Program-made: the position numbers and the translations under genes
Notes under the pieces: model-generated
Databases searched by the model: none
Told to the model about the DNA's origin: nothing
Seen by the model: the letters and a program-made list of their open reading frames with translations, nothing else
Assembly: GCA_965199935.1 (NCBI GenBank)
Contig: CBDATD010000002.1
Span: 372,001 to 436,000, forward strand
Direction: 5' to 3'
DNA from: JAPPLG01 sp965199935
Lineage (GTDB): Bacteria; Bdellovibrionota; Bdellovibrionia; Bdellovibrionales; UBA1609
DNA: 64,000 nt
Shown: positions 1-8,241 of the stretch, piece after piece
Position numbering within the stretch: position 1 is the first letter of the stretch
Layout: each line of letters starts with the position of its first letter

Positions 1-1989
1 TGAATCTATTTCCTTTTCTGCCGCTTTTAACGCATGTCGTGCTGATCCACTTCCTATTTCGTGGCCAATGAGAAAGGGCAGAAAGCCAACGACTTCCTTC
101 TCCATCAATTTTCTTCTTTCTTCTTTTGTGAAACCGGCTCCAGCCAATACTCTAGCCTTTTCATTAATTTGAGCTTGTGTATAATTTCCAATGCCGGCTA
201 AATTTTTTCCATCTGCACCTATCTCTCCAAATCCTATGTAATGAGCTTTTTCAACGGCTACAGCTTCATCAACATTTTTTAGGGGGCGTCCTAAGGCTCT
301 TTTAATCTGTTTTTTTCTGGAAACGCCTCCTTTGAATGGAGTCACTACAGCTCGTCCAGCGACAGCCAGAAGAGGCACAGTCAAAGGAAGAGAAACCAGA
401 CCAGCCTGTAAAATACACCCTTTTACATCACTTGTGTGTCTAACTCTGACAGAAAGCTGTTCACACGTCTTATTGGAATTTTTTGCTGCAGCCTCCTCCA
501 GTTGATTGAGTTTATTTTCACAGACGTTCACAGCCTCCTGTATATACGGGGCTGAAAACCCTGCATCCATTCCTAATATACCTAAACTTTGAAGCCTTTT
601 TGCTTTTGCCGCCTTTTGTGCTGTTGATAAAGCTCCTCCCATTCTTAGAGCAAGTCTGCCGGCCGCCGCGGCTGAACCAATCCCTACGGTTCCTATCAAA
701 ATCCCTATATCCAAAGCCGCAAAAGTCAGATCTTTATTTACTTCCTTTACCGCCTTTCTCTGTTGTCTCAAACACTCCATCTGTCCAAACAATATCTGTG
801 CTTCAGAATCTGTTTTTAACAGCGAAAGTTGTTCTTCCTTTTCTGCTTTTGTTAAATTATTTTTACCGGCTAAAATCTTTCTTCTTTCCTGATTAAAAAC
901 GGCGTCTTGATCCAGTGCAGGAGCCGCGGCCAACACCTCATCTATATTCAATTCCTTACAAAGATCCTCTCTCCCCTTGATGCAGAATCCAGCTTTTAGA
1001 AAATCTTCTTTTCTTTCTTTGAGTTTTTCTCTTGTATAGCTCAACTGATCTTTGATTAATTCTGCCATTTGATTTTCAAGATTTTTTTTACTCTCTGAAG
1101 AGCTTTTAGCGGTATAATGAGCATAATCTCTTGGATCGTACGCAGATTTGAATACTTTACCTGCAACCCAGGGGTAAAGTTTTTCAATACTTCGTGTTAT
1201 CCCTCTAAGATTTTGAATTTTTTCTTTATTTTTTTTCCAGTCTCTGGCTCTGGGTCCTTTCAGTCTTTTTATTTCTCCTTCTATTCGCTCTAAGGCTTTG
1301 AGAGCCAAAAGAGTGTCTTTAGCCGACTCTTGTAAATTGGAGTCTTTATTTAAAGCAGAACACTGTTTGAGAGAAGCACACCGGCTTGCAGTCTCTCTGG
1401 ATACAGTGTTTTTAAGATGGCTGCAGGAAACATTTTTCAACAAAGAAGACTCTCCAATCATTAAATCTATAGCTGTTATATTTTCAAGAGCTGTTTCCAC
1501 TCCGTCAGAGAGTCTTTTAAGAGAGTAATAGTATTCCGCAACAGCTAATTTTTTCTTACTTTCAGGCAAGAACTCTGCAGAAATTCCCTGAGAAAGGCAT
1601 GAAGAAAAACTTTGCTTCCTTTTTTTGTTGAGTGCGGAAAAATGGAGGTTTTTATAAATATAAGACTCAAACTCCTCTGCAGTTTTAAAGTAATTATGAA
1701 ATGAGCCAATTCCCTTTAAACAAATCTCATCTGGAGAAGGAGCTGTTAGCGTTCCTCTGTCATCTCTTAATCTTTGCTGTTGAATAATATACTGAGGACA
1801 TGGAGAGTCAGGGACGTCTAACATAAGTTTTGAAAGAGAAGAGTTGTCATTTAAACACACAGCCCCGCCTGTACAAACAGCACCGGCTTCTGTATTGGAG
1901 CTGGATGGGGTTTCAGCGTAAGGAGTACAAGGCAAAATGATTAAAAATAAAATAAAAAGATTCAAACTATTTATGAAACAACTTTTCAT
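1..1989 (-). CDS. Large secreted protein, 3' end outside window (paralogue of 35834-39217)
   Basis: An open frame runs from the ATG at 1989 to the window edge (663 codons, no stop). It begins with a clear signal peptide (MKSCFINS, a hydrophobic core, cleavage near PYAET). About 100 residues in begins a region that aligns well with the protein at 35834-39217: AVAEYYYSLKRL versus ALAEYYLSQQRL, KGPRAR versus KGPRNR, LYPW, QLSYTREKLKE versus QMSYTRGKLKE. A hydrophobic module with GIGSAAA...GRLA and GFSAPYI, then a second hydrophobic stretch ending AVAGRA, is also shared. After that the two proteins diverge completely. This one continues with a charged region containing AGIGNYTQAQ and KEERRKLMEKEVVG. 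I do not recognise a catalytic domain. The constant front and unrelated back are what one sees in exported proteins with exchangeable C-terminal modules, which is an inference only. Confidence 0.85.
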   Translation of the reverse strand, partial: MKSCFINSLNLFILFLIILPCTPYAETPSSSNTEAGAVCTGGAVCLNDNSSLSKLMLDVPDSPCPQYIIQQQRLRDDRGTLTAPSPDEICLKGIGSFHNYFKTAEEFESYIYKNLHFSALNKKRKQSFSSCLSQGISAEFLPESKKKLAVAEYYYSLKRLSDGVETALENITAIDLMIGESSLLKNVSCSHLKNTVSRETASRCASLKQCSALNKDSNLQESAKDTLLALKALERIEGEIKRLKGPRARDWKKNKEKIQNLRGITRSIEKLYPWVAGKVFKSAYDPRDYAHYTAKSSSESKKNLENQMAELIKDQLSYTREKLKERKEDFLKAGFCIKGREDLCKELNIDEVLAAAPALDQDAVFNQERRKILAGKNNLTKAEKEEQLSLLKTDSEAQILFGQMECLRQQRKAVKEVNKDLTFAALDIGILIGTVGIGSAAAAGRLALRMGGALSTAQKAAKAKRLQSLGILGMDAGFSAPYIQEAVNVCENKLNQLEEAAAKNSNKTCEQLSVRVRHTSDVKGCILQAGLVSLPLTVPLLAVAGRAVVTPFKGGVSRKKQIKRALGRPLKNVDEAVAVEKAHYIGFGEIGADGKNLAGIGNYTQAQINEKARVLAGAGFTKEERRKLMEKEVVGFLPFLIGHEIGSGSARHALKAAEKEIDS

Positions 1990-2194
1990 CACTGCAGCCT
2001 ATTTTGAAAAAAATGCTTTTTCAGCAGCACCAACCCGCATATAAGCTTTACGGATGATTAGAAATAAATATTAACCTCCCATTTTTTTTTGTCAATTTTT
2101 TCATTGCGGCCCTCTGTCACTGTCTGAAGAACTGAATTTAAACACTCAATATGCCGCTGAACAGGCATAAAACGTGTATCTGGACCCTTGCTGA

Positions 2195-2953
2195 TCAAGC
2201 GGAAAGGAGTTCATTTTCTCTGACATAGCGGCCTAATTTGATTTTTAGTTTTTTGACAGCCTGAGCGTGAAGCTGGGACACCCGGCTTTCTGTGACGCTT
2301 AATATCTGTCCGATCTTTTTTAAGTTAAAACCCTCATAGTAATAAAGAGAAAGTACAATTCTTTGTCTTTCCGGCAGTTCTTCTATGGATCTATGAACGA
2401 TCTTTTTAATATCTTTAACAGACATATTTCCAAAAGGAGTCTGTTTTTTTTGGAGCAGATCAAATAAGGACCTCTTATCTGTCATACTAAATTTTTGCAT
2501 TTCATCAATAGATACTAAATTCACAGACCTCACCTGTCCTAAGAGTACAAAATACTCCTCCATGTTCATCCCCAGCTTTTCAGCAATTTCACCTTCTTTA
2601 GGGGTTCTTTTGAGTTCAGATTCCAACTCTAAAGAGGCTTTTTCAAGCATTTTTGCTTTGTCTCTAATAGATCTTGGAACCCAATCCTGCGACCTCAGCT
2701 CATCTAAAATGGCCCCGCGAATGCGAAATTCAGCGTAGGTTTTAAATTTGTTGTCCCTGGAGGAGTCGTACTTGTCCACAGCGTCCATAAGTCCTATAAC
2801 CCCGCTGGAAACCAGGTCTTCTATATCTATATTTGCAGGGAGGCGTATAGATATTTTTTTTGCGATAAATCGGATCAACGGAGTGTATTCTAAAACAATC
2901 TTATTTTTTTCCTCTATAGACAATGTTTTTTTTAATTTTTTCAATTCTCCCAT
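2195..2953 (-). CDS. fliA: RNA polymerase sigma-28 (FliA) for flagellar genes
   Basis: A 252-aa sigma-70 family factor of the FliA/WhiG class, the usual length. Region 2 lies at about residues 22-100 (NIDIEDLVSSGVIGLMDAVD, KFKTYAEFRIRGAILDELR, DWVPRS), a short region 3 at about 103-140 with the FliA-typical KRTPKEGEIAEKLGM, and region 4 at about 187-242 with the helix-turn-helix VTESRVSQLHAQAVKKLK. FliA directs core polymerase to late flagellar and motility promoters. The gene lies 13 bp after fliL on the same strand, so the two are probably co-transcribed. No other flagellar gene is in the window, so this is a small outlying flagellar cluster. The family assignment is firm; the regulon is inferred. 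Confidence 0.93.
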   Translation of the reverse strand: MGELKKLKKTLSIEEKNKIVLEYTPLIRFIAKKISIRLPANIDIEDLVSSGVIGLMDAVDKYDSSRDNKFKTYAEFRIRGAILDELRSQDWVPRSIRDKAKMLEKASLELESELKRTPKEGEIAEKLGMNMEEYFVLLGQVRSVNLVSIDEMQKFSMTDKRSLFDLLQKKQTPFGNMSVKDIKKIVHRSIEELPERQRIVLSLYYYEGFNLKKIGQILSVTESRVSQLHAQAVKKLKIKLGRYVRENELLSA

Positions 2954-2966
2954 GAGACTCCCCCTG

Positions 2967-3443
2967 CTAAATAAATTGATGATTGATTTCTATGTCTTGG
3001 ATGCGGCCTGTGGACAAAAATGAATTGACGTGATTTTTAATTTTTTCCTGTAATTTTTGTTTTCCCAATTCCTCTGAAAAATCTGCTGTTTTGGAATTGG
3101 ATAAAAACAATATAAGAAGCTCTTTGTATTGTGCTTGATTGCTAAGCAGTTCATTTTGAACACGAACATCTTCAGTAAAAAATCGAACATTGACTTTTGT
3201 TAAAGCCATTCCTTTGGGAGTCAAAACATGGATCAAAAAAGGATCCATTCCTGCCGCGTGAAAAGACTGACTTTTGGAATGCTGAAAAGAATCAAATTTT
3301 TTATAACTGAAAAAAAACAGCCCTATAAAACACAAAAGAAAAAAACAAGTTGAAGAGAGCAAAAGCAGAGAAGATTCATTCTTGGAAGAGGAGGGCTGTG
3401 AAAACTCTTTTTCTTCCCGCTTGTACTGAAAGGTCTGTTCCAT
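2967..3443 (-). CDS. fliL: FliL-like flagellar basal-body protein
   Basis: A 158-aa single-pass membrane protein. The N-terminus is cytoplasmic and Ser/Lys rich, the membrane segment spans about residues 25-47 (SSLLLLSSTCFFLLCFIGLF), and the rest is periplasmic. The C-terminal part has the FliL pattern: a region that aligns with MALTKVNVRFFTEDVRVQNEL, then KQKLQEKIKNHVNSFLSTG and the ending IQDIEINHQFI, comparable to the family's fl(t)xGxVxdVyFxxFv tail. FliL associates with the stator and basal body and modulates motor torque. A good Shine-Dalgarno (AAGGAGA) precedes the ATG at 3443, and fliA follows after 13 bp. Sequence identity to classical FliL is evidently low, so pairing with fliA is part of the argument. 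Confidence 0.7.
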   Translation of the reverse strand: MEQTFQYKREEKEFSQPSSSKNESSLLLLSSTCFFLLCFIGLFFFSYKKFDSFQHSKSQSFHAAGMDPFLIHVLTPKGMALTKVNVRFFTEDVRVQNELLSNQAQYKELLILFLSNSKTADFSEELGKQKLQEKIKNHVNSFLSTGRIQDIEINHQFI

Positions 3444-3651
3444 AGTCCCGGCTCTCCTTCTGTAAAAGAATGCAAATCAGCAGACACTGGACTTTCATTT
3501 TGGAAATAGGGCAAAAACTGAAAAAAAAGTGAGTTTTAATTTACATAAAGTCATTTTTTTGACTATTTAATTTTGACACTAAGCACCTCTTATAGACAAA
3601 AGAAGAGCTTAAAGAAAAAGATACAAATTCCTCTGATGGAGAGGTCTTGCT

Positions 3652-4170
3652 ATGACTGAAAAAAAACCGATAAAACCTCTTTTGCTGTTTTTTACAATAG
3701 CTGTGCTGTCCTTTTCTGTGGGAGTCTTTGTTGGAGTTGTGGTGAAGGACTCTTGGACTCAGACAGCTCCTGCTGTTGAGTCCAATCATTCAGAAATTCT
3801 TTCAGAAGCAGAACCTTTCACAAAAGATAAAGCGCCGGAAGAAAATACAGAGAAAGAGAACAAGACCCTCAGTCGTTATAAAGAAATGCTGAAAAAAAGT
3901 ATTGAGTCCTCTTCTCAGAGTACAGAATTCTTTAAAAATTACGGTATTGTTGTCGATAGTTATACCAATATAGATCAAGCAAATAATGTTGCTATTGATT
4001 TAAAAAGCCAATACAACTGGAAAATTGCAGTGTATCCTATGGAAAATAATTACAAAGTCATTATTGGGCCTTTTGATTCTAAAGATTCTGCCCAGCAGTT
4101 TTTAAGACAAATACCGAAAATACCTCGTTTTACAGACGCCAAAGTTATTCAATTTCCAGTCATAGAATAA
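3652..4170 (+). CDS. Membrane-anchored SPOR-domain protein
   Basis: A 172-aa protein with a short cytoplasmic Lys-rich start, one membrane helix at about residues 9-31 (LLLFFTIAVLSFSVGVFVGV), an acidic low-complexity periplasmic linker, and a C-terminal SPOR domain at about 93-172 (YGIVVDSYTNIDQANNVAID, then YKVIIGPFDSKDSAQQFL). SPOR domains bind denuded septal peptidoglycan, so a role at division sites is likely. The ATG at 3652 follows a weak ribosome site. The UvrD-type helicase starts 4 bp after its stop, so the two are probably one transcript. The gene is divergent from fliL-fliA across a 208-bp gap. Confidence 0.8.
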   Translation: MTEKKPIKPLLLFFTIAVLSFSVGVFVGVVVKDSWTQTAPAVESNHSEILSEAEPFTKDKAPEENTEKENKTLSRYKEMLKKSIESSSQSTEFFKNYGIVVDSYTNIDQANNVAIDLKSQYNWKIAVYPMENNYKVIIGPFDSKDSAQQFLRQIPKIPRFTDAKVIQFPVIE

Positions 4171-4174
4171 AATT

Positions 4175-6130
4175 GTGAATCCTTATTTGCCCATCCAATT
4201 GAATGAAAAACAACTCTCAGCTGTACACACAGTGCAGGGGGCTTTGTTAATCTCCGCAGGCGCCGGCTCTGGTAAAACACAAGTGCTGACTAGCAGAATT
4301 GCTTATATTATTTCCAAAAAACTAGCTGAGCCTCATCAGATTTTAGCAGTAACCTTTACAAATAAAGCCGCTAAAGAGATGACGGAGAGAATTACAGCAA
4401 TGCTGTCCGGCCTGCCTCTTTTTGAAAATTTGTGGATCAGCACATTTCATTCTGCATGCGCCAGAATTCTAAGAGAAAATATTCAAGCACTGTCCCCCAG
4501 GAGCCAGGTCATCATTTATGACTCTTCCGATCAGCTCAGTTTGATTAAAAAAGTAATGAAAGACCTCTCTATTGATGAAAACTACCATCCTGCAAAAAGT
4601 TTTCAAAAACAAATTAGTTTATGTAAAAGAAAAGCTATCTCCCCGGAGGAGGCAGACAGCCGTCCTTATCTTCGTTTGACAGAAGATTTCCCCCGCCTCT
4701 ATTCATCTTATGAACAAGCTTTAGTGTCTGCGAACGCTTTTGATTTTGAAGGACTGTTGTTTGAAGTTTACAAGCTGTTTTCTGCAAACTCAGATATTTT
4801 GTCCCATTACCAAAATAAATTCAAATTTATCTCCATTGATGAATACCAAGACACCAACCATCTGCAATACCTATTAGTTAAGCAATTGGCTCAAAAACAT
4901 AAAAACATCTGCGTTGTCGGAGATGAAGACCAGTCCATCTATTCTTGGAGGGGGGCTGATATTTCAAATATTCTTAATTTTGAAAAAGATTTTCCAAACT
5001 GCAAGGTGATTAAACTGGAGCAAAATTATCGATCGACTCAAACGATTGTCTCTGCGGCGGCCTCTTTAATTGAACTCAACCGCTCCAGAATCAATAAAAA
5101 ATTGTTTACTCAAAACGACACTGGAGATCTCATTGAAGTTCAATCCCACTGGGATGACAAAAGAGAAGCGGATTATGCCGCACAAACCATCTCAAGGATG
5201 TGCGAAAAAGGAGATATATCTTATCAGGATTTTGCTGTCTTTTATAGAACCAATGCTCAATCCCGCATCCTAGAGGATCAATTAAGGAAAAGAAATATAC
5301 CCTACCAAATCGTTGGCAATTTAAAATTTTATGATCGAGCTGAGATTAAAGATATGATCAGTTATTTTAGGCTTATTTTGAATCCAAGAGATGAACTCTC
5401 TTTAAGGAGAGCCGTTCAATCGCCTAAAAGAGGCATCGGCAAAACCACAATAGAGCAGGCGGCGGCTGTGTTTCCAGGTCGTACACTCTACGAGGCTTTA
5501 CTGCATTATGCAGGGGAAAATCCGAAAAAAAGAAATGCTCAATCTATTTTGGAGTTTCACCGCATCATAAAAACCATGCGGGAGAGTGTGCAAAAAAAGA
5601 AGATGACGATCTCTCAACTTTATTTAGATCTCTTACACTCTACCTCTTACTTAAAGACACTTGAAATGGAGCAAACTCAATCGGCTGATAATCGTATAGA
5701 AAACTTAAATGAATTGGGAAATGCTATACAGCAATTCGAAGAGGAAAAAGGGAAAGAGGCCGGACTGGAATCTTTTTTAGAGCAAATGTCTCTTCTCTCT
5801 TCAGACAGCCTTCCTCATGAAGACTCTGTTCAGATGATGACTCTTCACCTTTCAAAAGGCCTGGAGTTTGATGTTGTTTTTATCACAGGATTGGAGGAAG
5901 GTCTATTTCCTTTGATCCAGAATGTTGATGAGATAGATATTGAAGAAGAAAGACGTTTGGCCTATGTAGGAATGACACGCGCTAGAAAAAAATTATTTCT
6001 CTCATATGCTCAAAATAGGAGGAGATTCGGCAGTGAAAGAAAACAAACTCCATCCAGGTTTTTGAAAGAGATTTCTCAAAATTATTTATTAAAACCACGT
6101 AAATTTTTCACAACTTCTTATTCACTTTGA
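4175..6130 (+). CDS. UvrD/PcrA-family superfamily 1 DNA helicase
   Basis: A 651-aa 3'-5' DNA helicase starting with GTG at 4175. Motifs in order: Q-motif and Walker A (LNEKQLSAV, SAGAGSGKTQ), motif Ia (TFTNKAAKEM), motif II (DEYQDTN), motif III (VVGDEDQSIYSWRGAD), motif IV (LEQNYRST), motif V (TLHLSKGLEFDVVF) and motif VI (RRLAYVGMTRARKKL). It hydrolyses ATP to unwind DNA in repair and replication restart. It is somewhat shorter than classical UvrD (about 720 aa) and ends soon after motif VI, lacking the long C-terminal tail that contacts RNA polymerase in PcrA. Its last 13 bp overlap the convergent gltX stop. UvrD, PcrA and Rep cannot be told apart with confidence here. Confidence 0.93.
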   Translation: MNPYLPIQLNEKQLSAVHTVQGALLISAGAGSGKTQVLTSRIAYIISKKLAEPHQILAVTFTNKAAKEMTERITAMLSGLPLFENLWISTFHSACARILRENIQALSPRSQVIIYDSSDQLSLIKKVMKDLSIDENYHPAKSFQKQISLCKRKAISPEEADSRPYLRLTEDFPRLYSSYEQALVSANAFDFEGLLFEVYKLFSANSDILSHYQNKFKFISIDEYQDTNHLQYLLVKQLAQKHKNICVVGDEDQSIYSWRGADISNILNFEKDFPNCKVIKLEQNYRSTQTIVSAAASLIELNRSRINKKLFTQNDTGDLIEVQSHWDDKREADYAAQTISRMCEKGDISYQDFAVFYRTNAQSRILEDQLRKRNIPYQIVGNLKFYDRAEIKDMISYFRLILNPRDELSLRRAVQSPKRGIGKTTIEQAAAVFPGRTLYEALLHYAGENPKKRNAQSILEFHRIIKTMRESVQKKKMTISQLYLDLLHSTSYLKTLEMEQTQSADNRIENLNELGNAIQQFEEEKGKEAGLESFLEQMSLLSSDSLPHEDSVQMMTLHLSKGLEFDVVFITGLEEGLFPLIQNVDEIDIEEERRLAYVGMTRARKKLFLSYAQNRRRFGSERKQTPSRFLKEISQNYLLKPRKFFTTSYSL

Positions 6131-7575
6131 ATCATTTGATCTGCTCTTTGGATGAGAGTCTTTCTAGGAATTAAATCAACAATCGCTTTCAGCTCCAACC
6201 CTTCCAGCTGTCCAATCATCACAGCTCGAAGAGGTTGGAATAGACAAGCTCCTTTAACTTTCATTTTTTCTTTAAGAATAATTTGAATCTTTTTAAAATC
6301 CTCTGGAGAAAGATATTCTGTTTTGATTTTTTCCAACTCGGCCCTCCAACATCGGAGGAGGGCTTTACTGCCCGGCTGACAGAGAACGTCTTGTGCAGAA
6401 CCGTCAGCTTCAAAATGACGAGAATCCAATAAATGAAAAATTTCCAAGGCCTCCTTTAAAGTGGAGAAAGAAGACTTGAGAGTGCGAAAAGCTTTTTCTT
6501 TGAGAGAGGGAATATTGAAAAAAGGAAGTTGAATTTTATTTTGCTCTAAAAGAGGCTCCATGATTTTCCAAAACTCTTCATATTTCATAGAACGAATGTG
6601 CTGAGCATTGATCCATTTTAATTTATTTTCATCAAAGACAGCTCCTGCCGGGTTTAAATTTTTTTCTGAAAACTTTAAGATCAAATCTGAAAAATTAAAA
6701 ATTTCCTTATTTTCTTTAGGACTCCATCCTAATAAAGCTAAAAAATTGTTCAAAGCTGAAGGCAAGTACCCTTGATCTCTGTATTCCAAGCAGGATAAGG
6801 CTCCCTCTCTTTTGCTTAATTTTCTTCTGTCCGGAGATAAGATAAGAGACAAATGGCCGTAAATGGGAGGCGTCCATCCCAAAGCTGAAAAGAGGATCAA
6901 CTGCCTTAAGGTATTTGGCAGATGCTCCTCAGCTCTAAAAATATGGCTGATCTGCATAAGAGCATCATCCACAGTACAGCAAAAGTTGTACACAGGAAGC
7001 CCATTGGATCTGATCAAAACAAAGTCCCCTATCATATCCGATGGAAACTCCACTTTGCCGCGCACCACATCTTCAATGACATAAGTTTTCACAATAGAAG
7101 GCATTTTAAAACGAATAACAGCCTTCTTTCCTTCTGATTTTTTCTTCAATGCTTGATCCAAAGATTCATCTCGATAAGGGCTGTGAACGCGAAAGGCCTG
7201 CCCTTTTTCCTGAGCTGTTTTTTTAAGCCGATGGAGTTCTTCATCCGTCAAAAAGCAATAATAAGCCTGTCCTGAGTCTAACAGTTTCTTGGCGTATTGT
7301 TGATAAATATCCAGCCTCTGACTTTGCTTATAGGGGCCAAAAGCGCCGCCGCAGCCAACACCTTCGTCCCAATTCAATCCCAGCCATTTCAAAGACGCCA
7401 GCTGTTCATTTAAAAAACGTTCTTGGTTTCTATCTTGATCAGTATCTTCCACACGTAAAATAAACTGACCGCCGTATTTTTTCGCAAATAAAAAATTAAA
7501 TAAAGCTGTTCTTGCCCCTCCTGCATGAAGAGCTCCTGTAGGGCTTGGGGCAAATCTGACTCGTATATTTTTCAA
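6118..7575 (-). CDS. gltX: Glutamyl-tRNA synthetase
   Basis: Class I GluRS that charges tRNA-Glu with glutamate. I place the start at the TTG at 7575, giving 485 aa that begin MKNIRVRFAPSPTG, because the family begins within a few residues of VRFAPSPTG. The longer upstream frame is just carD read in another phase. HIGH region: APSPTGALHAGGARTALFN. KMSKS region: RRKLSKREG. Anticodon-binding helices fill the last third. The TTGA at 7572-7575 holds both the carD stop and this start, so translation is probably coupled to carD. The tRNA-binding motif reads HIFRAEEHL where HxxRGxEH is usual, a minor change. Only one GltX is visible, so whether it also charges tRNA-Gln cannot be judged here. Confidence 0.93.
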   Translation of the reverse strand: MKNIRVRFAPSPTGALHAGGARTALFNFLFAKKYGGQFILRVEDTDQDRNQERFLNEQLASLKWLGLNWDEGVGCGGAFGPYKQSQRLDIYQQYAKKLLDSGQAYYCFLTDEELHRLKKTAQEKGQAFRVHSPYRDESLDQALKKKSEGKKAVIRFKMPSIVKTYVIEDVVRGKVEFPSDMIGDFVLIRSNGLPVYNFCCTVDDALMQISHIFRAEEHLPNTLRQLILFSALGWTPPIYGHLSLILSPDRRKLSKREGALSCLEYRDQGYLPSALNNFLALLGWSPKENKEIFNFSDLILKFSEKNLNPAGAVFDENKLKWINAQHIRSMKYEEFWKIMEPLLEQNKIQLPFFNIPSLKEKAFRTLKSSFSTLKEALEIFHLLDSRHFEADGSAQDVLCQPGSKALLRCWRAELEKIKTEYLSPEDFKKIQIILKEKMKVKGACLFQPLRAVMIGQLEGLELKAIVDLIPRKTLIQRADQMIQSE

Positions 7576-8081
7576 TGTTTTTGCATAAAAATAATTTGAG
7601 AGGCTTCCTGCAGGATCTGCTCTCCTTCTCTTTTGCCTAAAACCAACAGCACTTCTTTTGAAAATAGATCCCAAGCCTGATCCATTAATTGTCTTTCTCC
7701 AAAGCTTAAATTTTTCTTCACTCTCATCAGAGACAAATCCTTCAAAACATAAGTCACATCCATTAAAGATCCTGTCTTGAGTTTTCTCATGTATTCCTGC
7801 ATCTTCTTATTCCAATTTCTCGCGCTGCTTGATGGAGTGTCAGAGTTTTTTAGAATATTCATTACTTTTGAAATTTGATCTCGATGCACCAACCGGCGGA
7901 GGCCCCCCTCTTGATGAATGCGGTTCTTCGGCACCAAAATATCTGTAGCAGAATCCTGAATGCGAACAGAGTAAAAAGTCTCTTTATTTCCTAAAATCTC
8001 CCTGGTTTCAATAGAGGTAATCACTCCTACTCCATAACCAGGATAAACGGCTGAATCCCCCACTTTGAACGCTAGCGGCAT
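7572..8081 (-). CDS. carD: CarD-family transcription regulator
   Basis: A 169-aa protein of the CarD/CdnL/TRCF family. The N-terminal RNA-polymerase-interacting domain spans about residues 1-65 (FKVGDSAVYPGYGVGVITSI, then DILVPKNRI) and is followed by an all-helical DNA-binding part (SARNWNKKMQEYMRKLKTGS, SFGERQLMDQAW). CarD proteins bind the RNA polymerase beta subunit and stabilise open promoter complexes, often at rRNA promoters and during stress. The stop overlaps the start of gltX by four bases, tying a global transcription factor to a translation gene. A GGAGG-type ribosome site lies just upstream of the ATG at 8081. Confidence 0.92.
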   Translation of the reverse strand: MPLAFKVGDSAVYPGYGVGVITSIETREILGNKETFYSVRIQDSATDILVPKNRIHQEGGLRRLVHRDQISKVMNILKNSDTPSSSARNWNKKMQEYMRKLKTGSLMDVTYVLKDLSLMRVKKNLSFGERQLMDQAWDLFSKEVLLVLGKREGEQILQEASQIIFMQKH

Positions 8082-8241
8082 TAAAACCTCCTTTTCTTTT
8101 TAGACCTGCTCTCTCACAGGAATTCAAAGCGCACATTCCGATTTTTCACACGCTCGGACTCCTGTTTGGGGCCTATGTATAACAGAACAAGCTCTATTAT
8201 TCAAAAAAAAATCAATAATTGAATGAATTGTTTACAGAATA

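Noticed and set aside
3559..3600. Sigma-70 promoter for the SPOR-helicase operon (TTGACA at 3573 with TATAGA at 3591)
   Set aside because: The spacer would be only 12 bp, outside the functional range.
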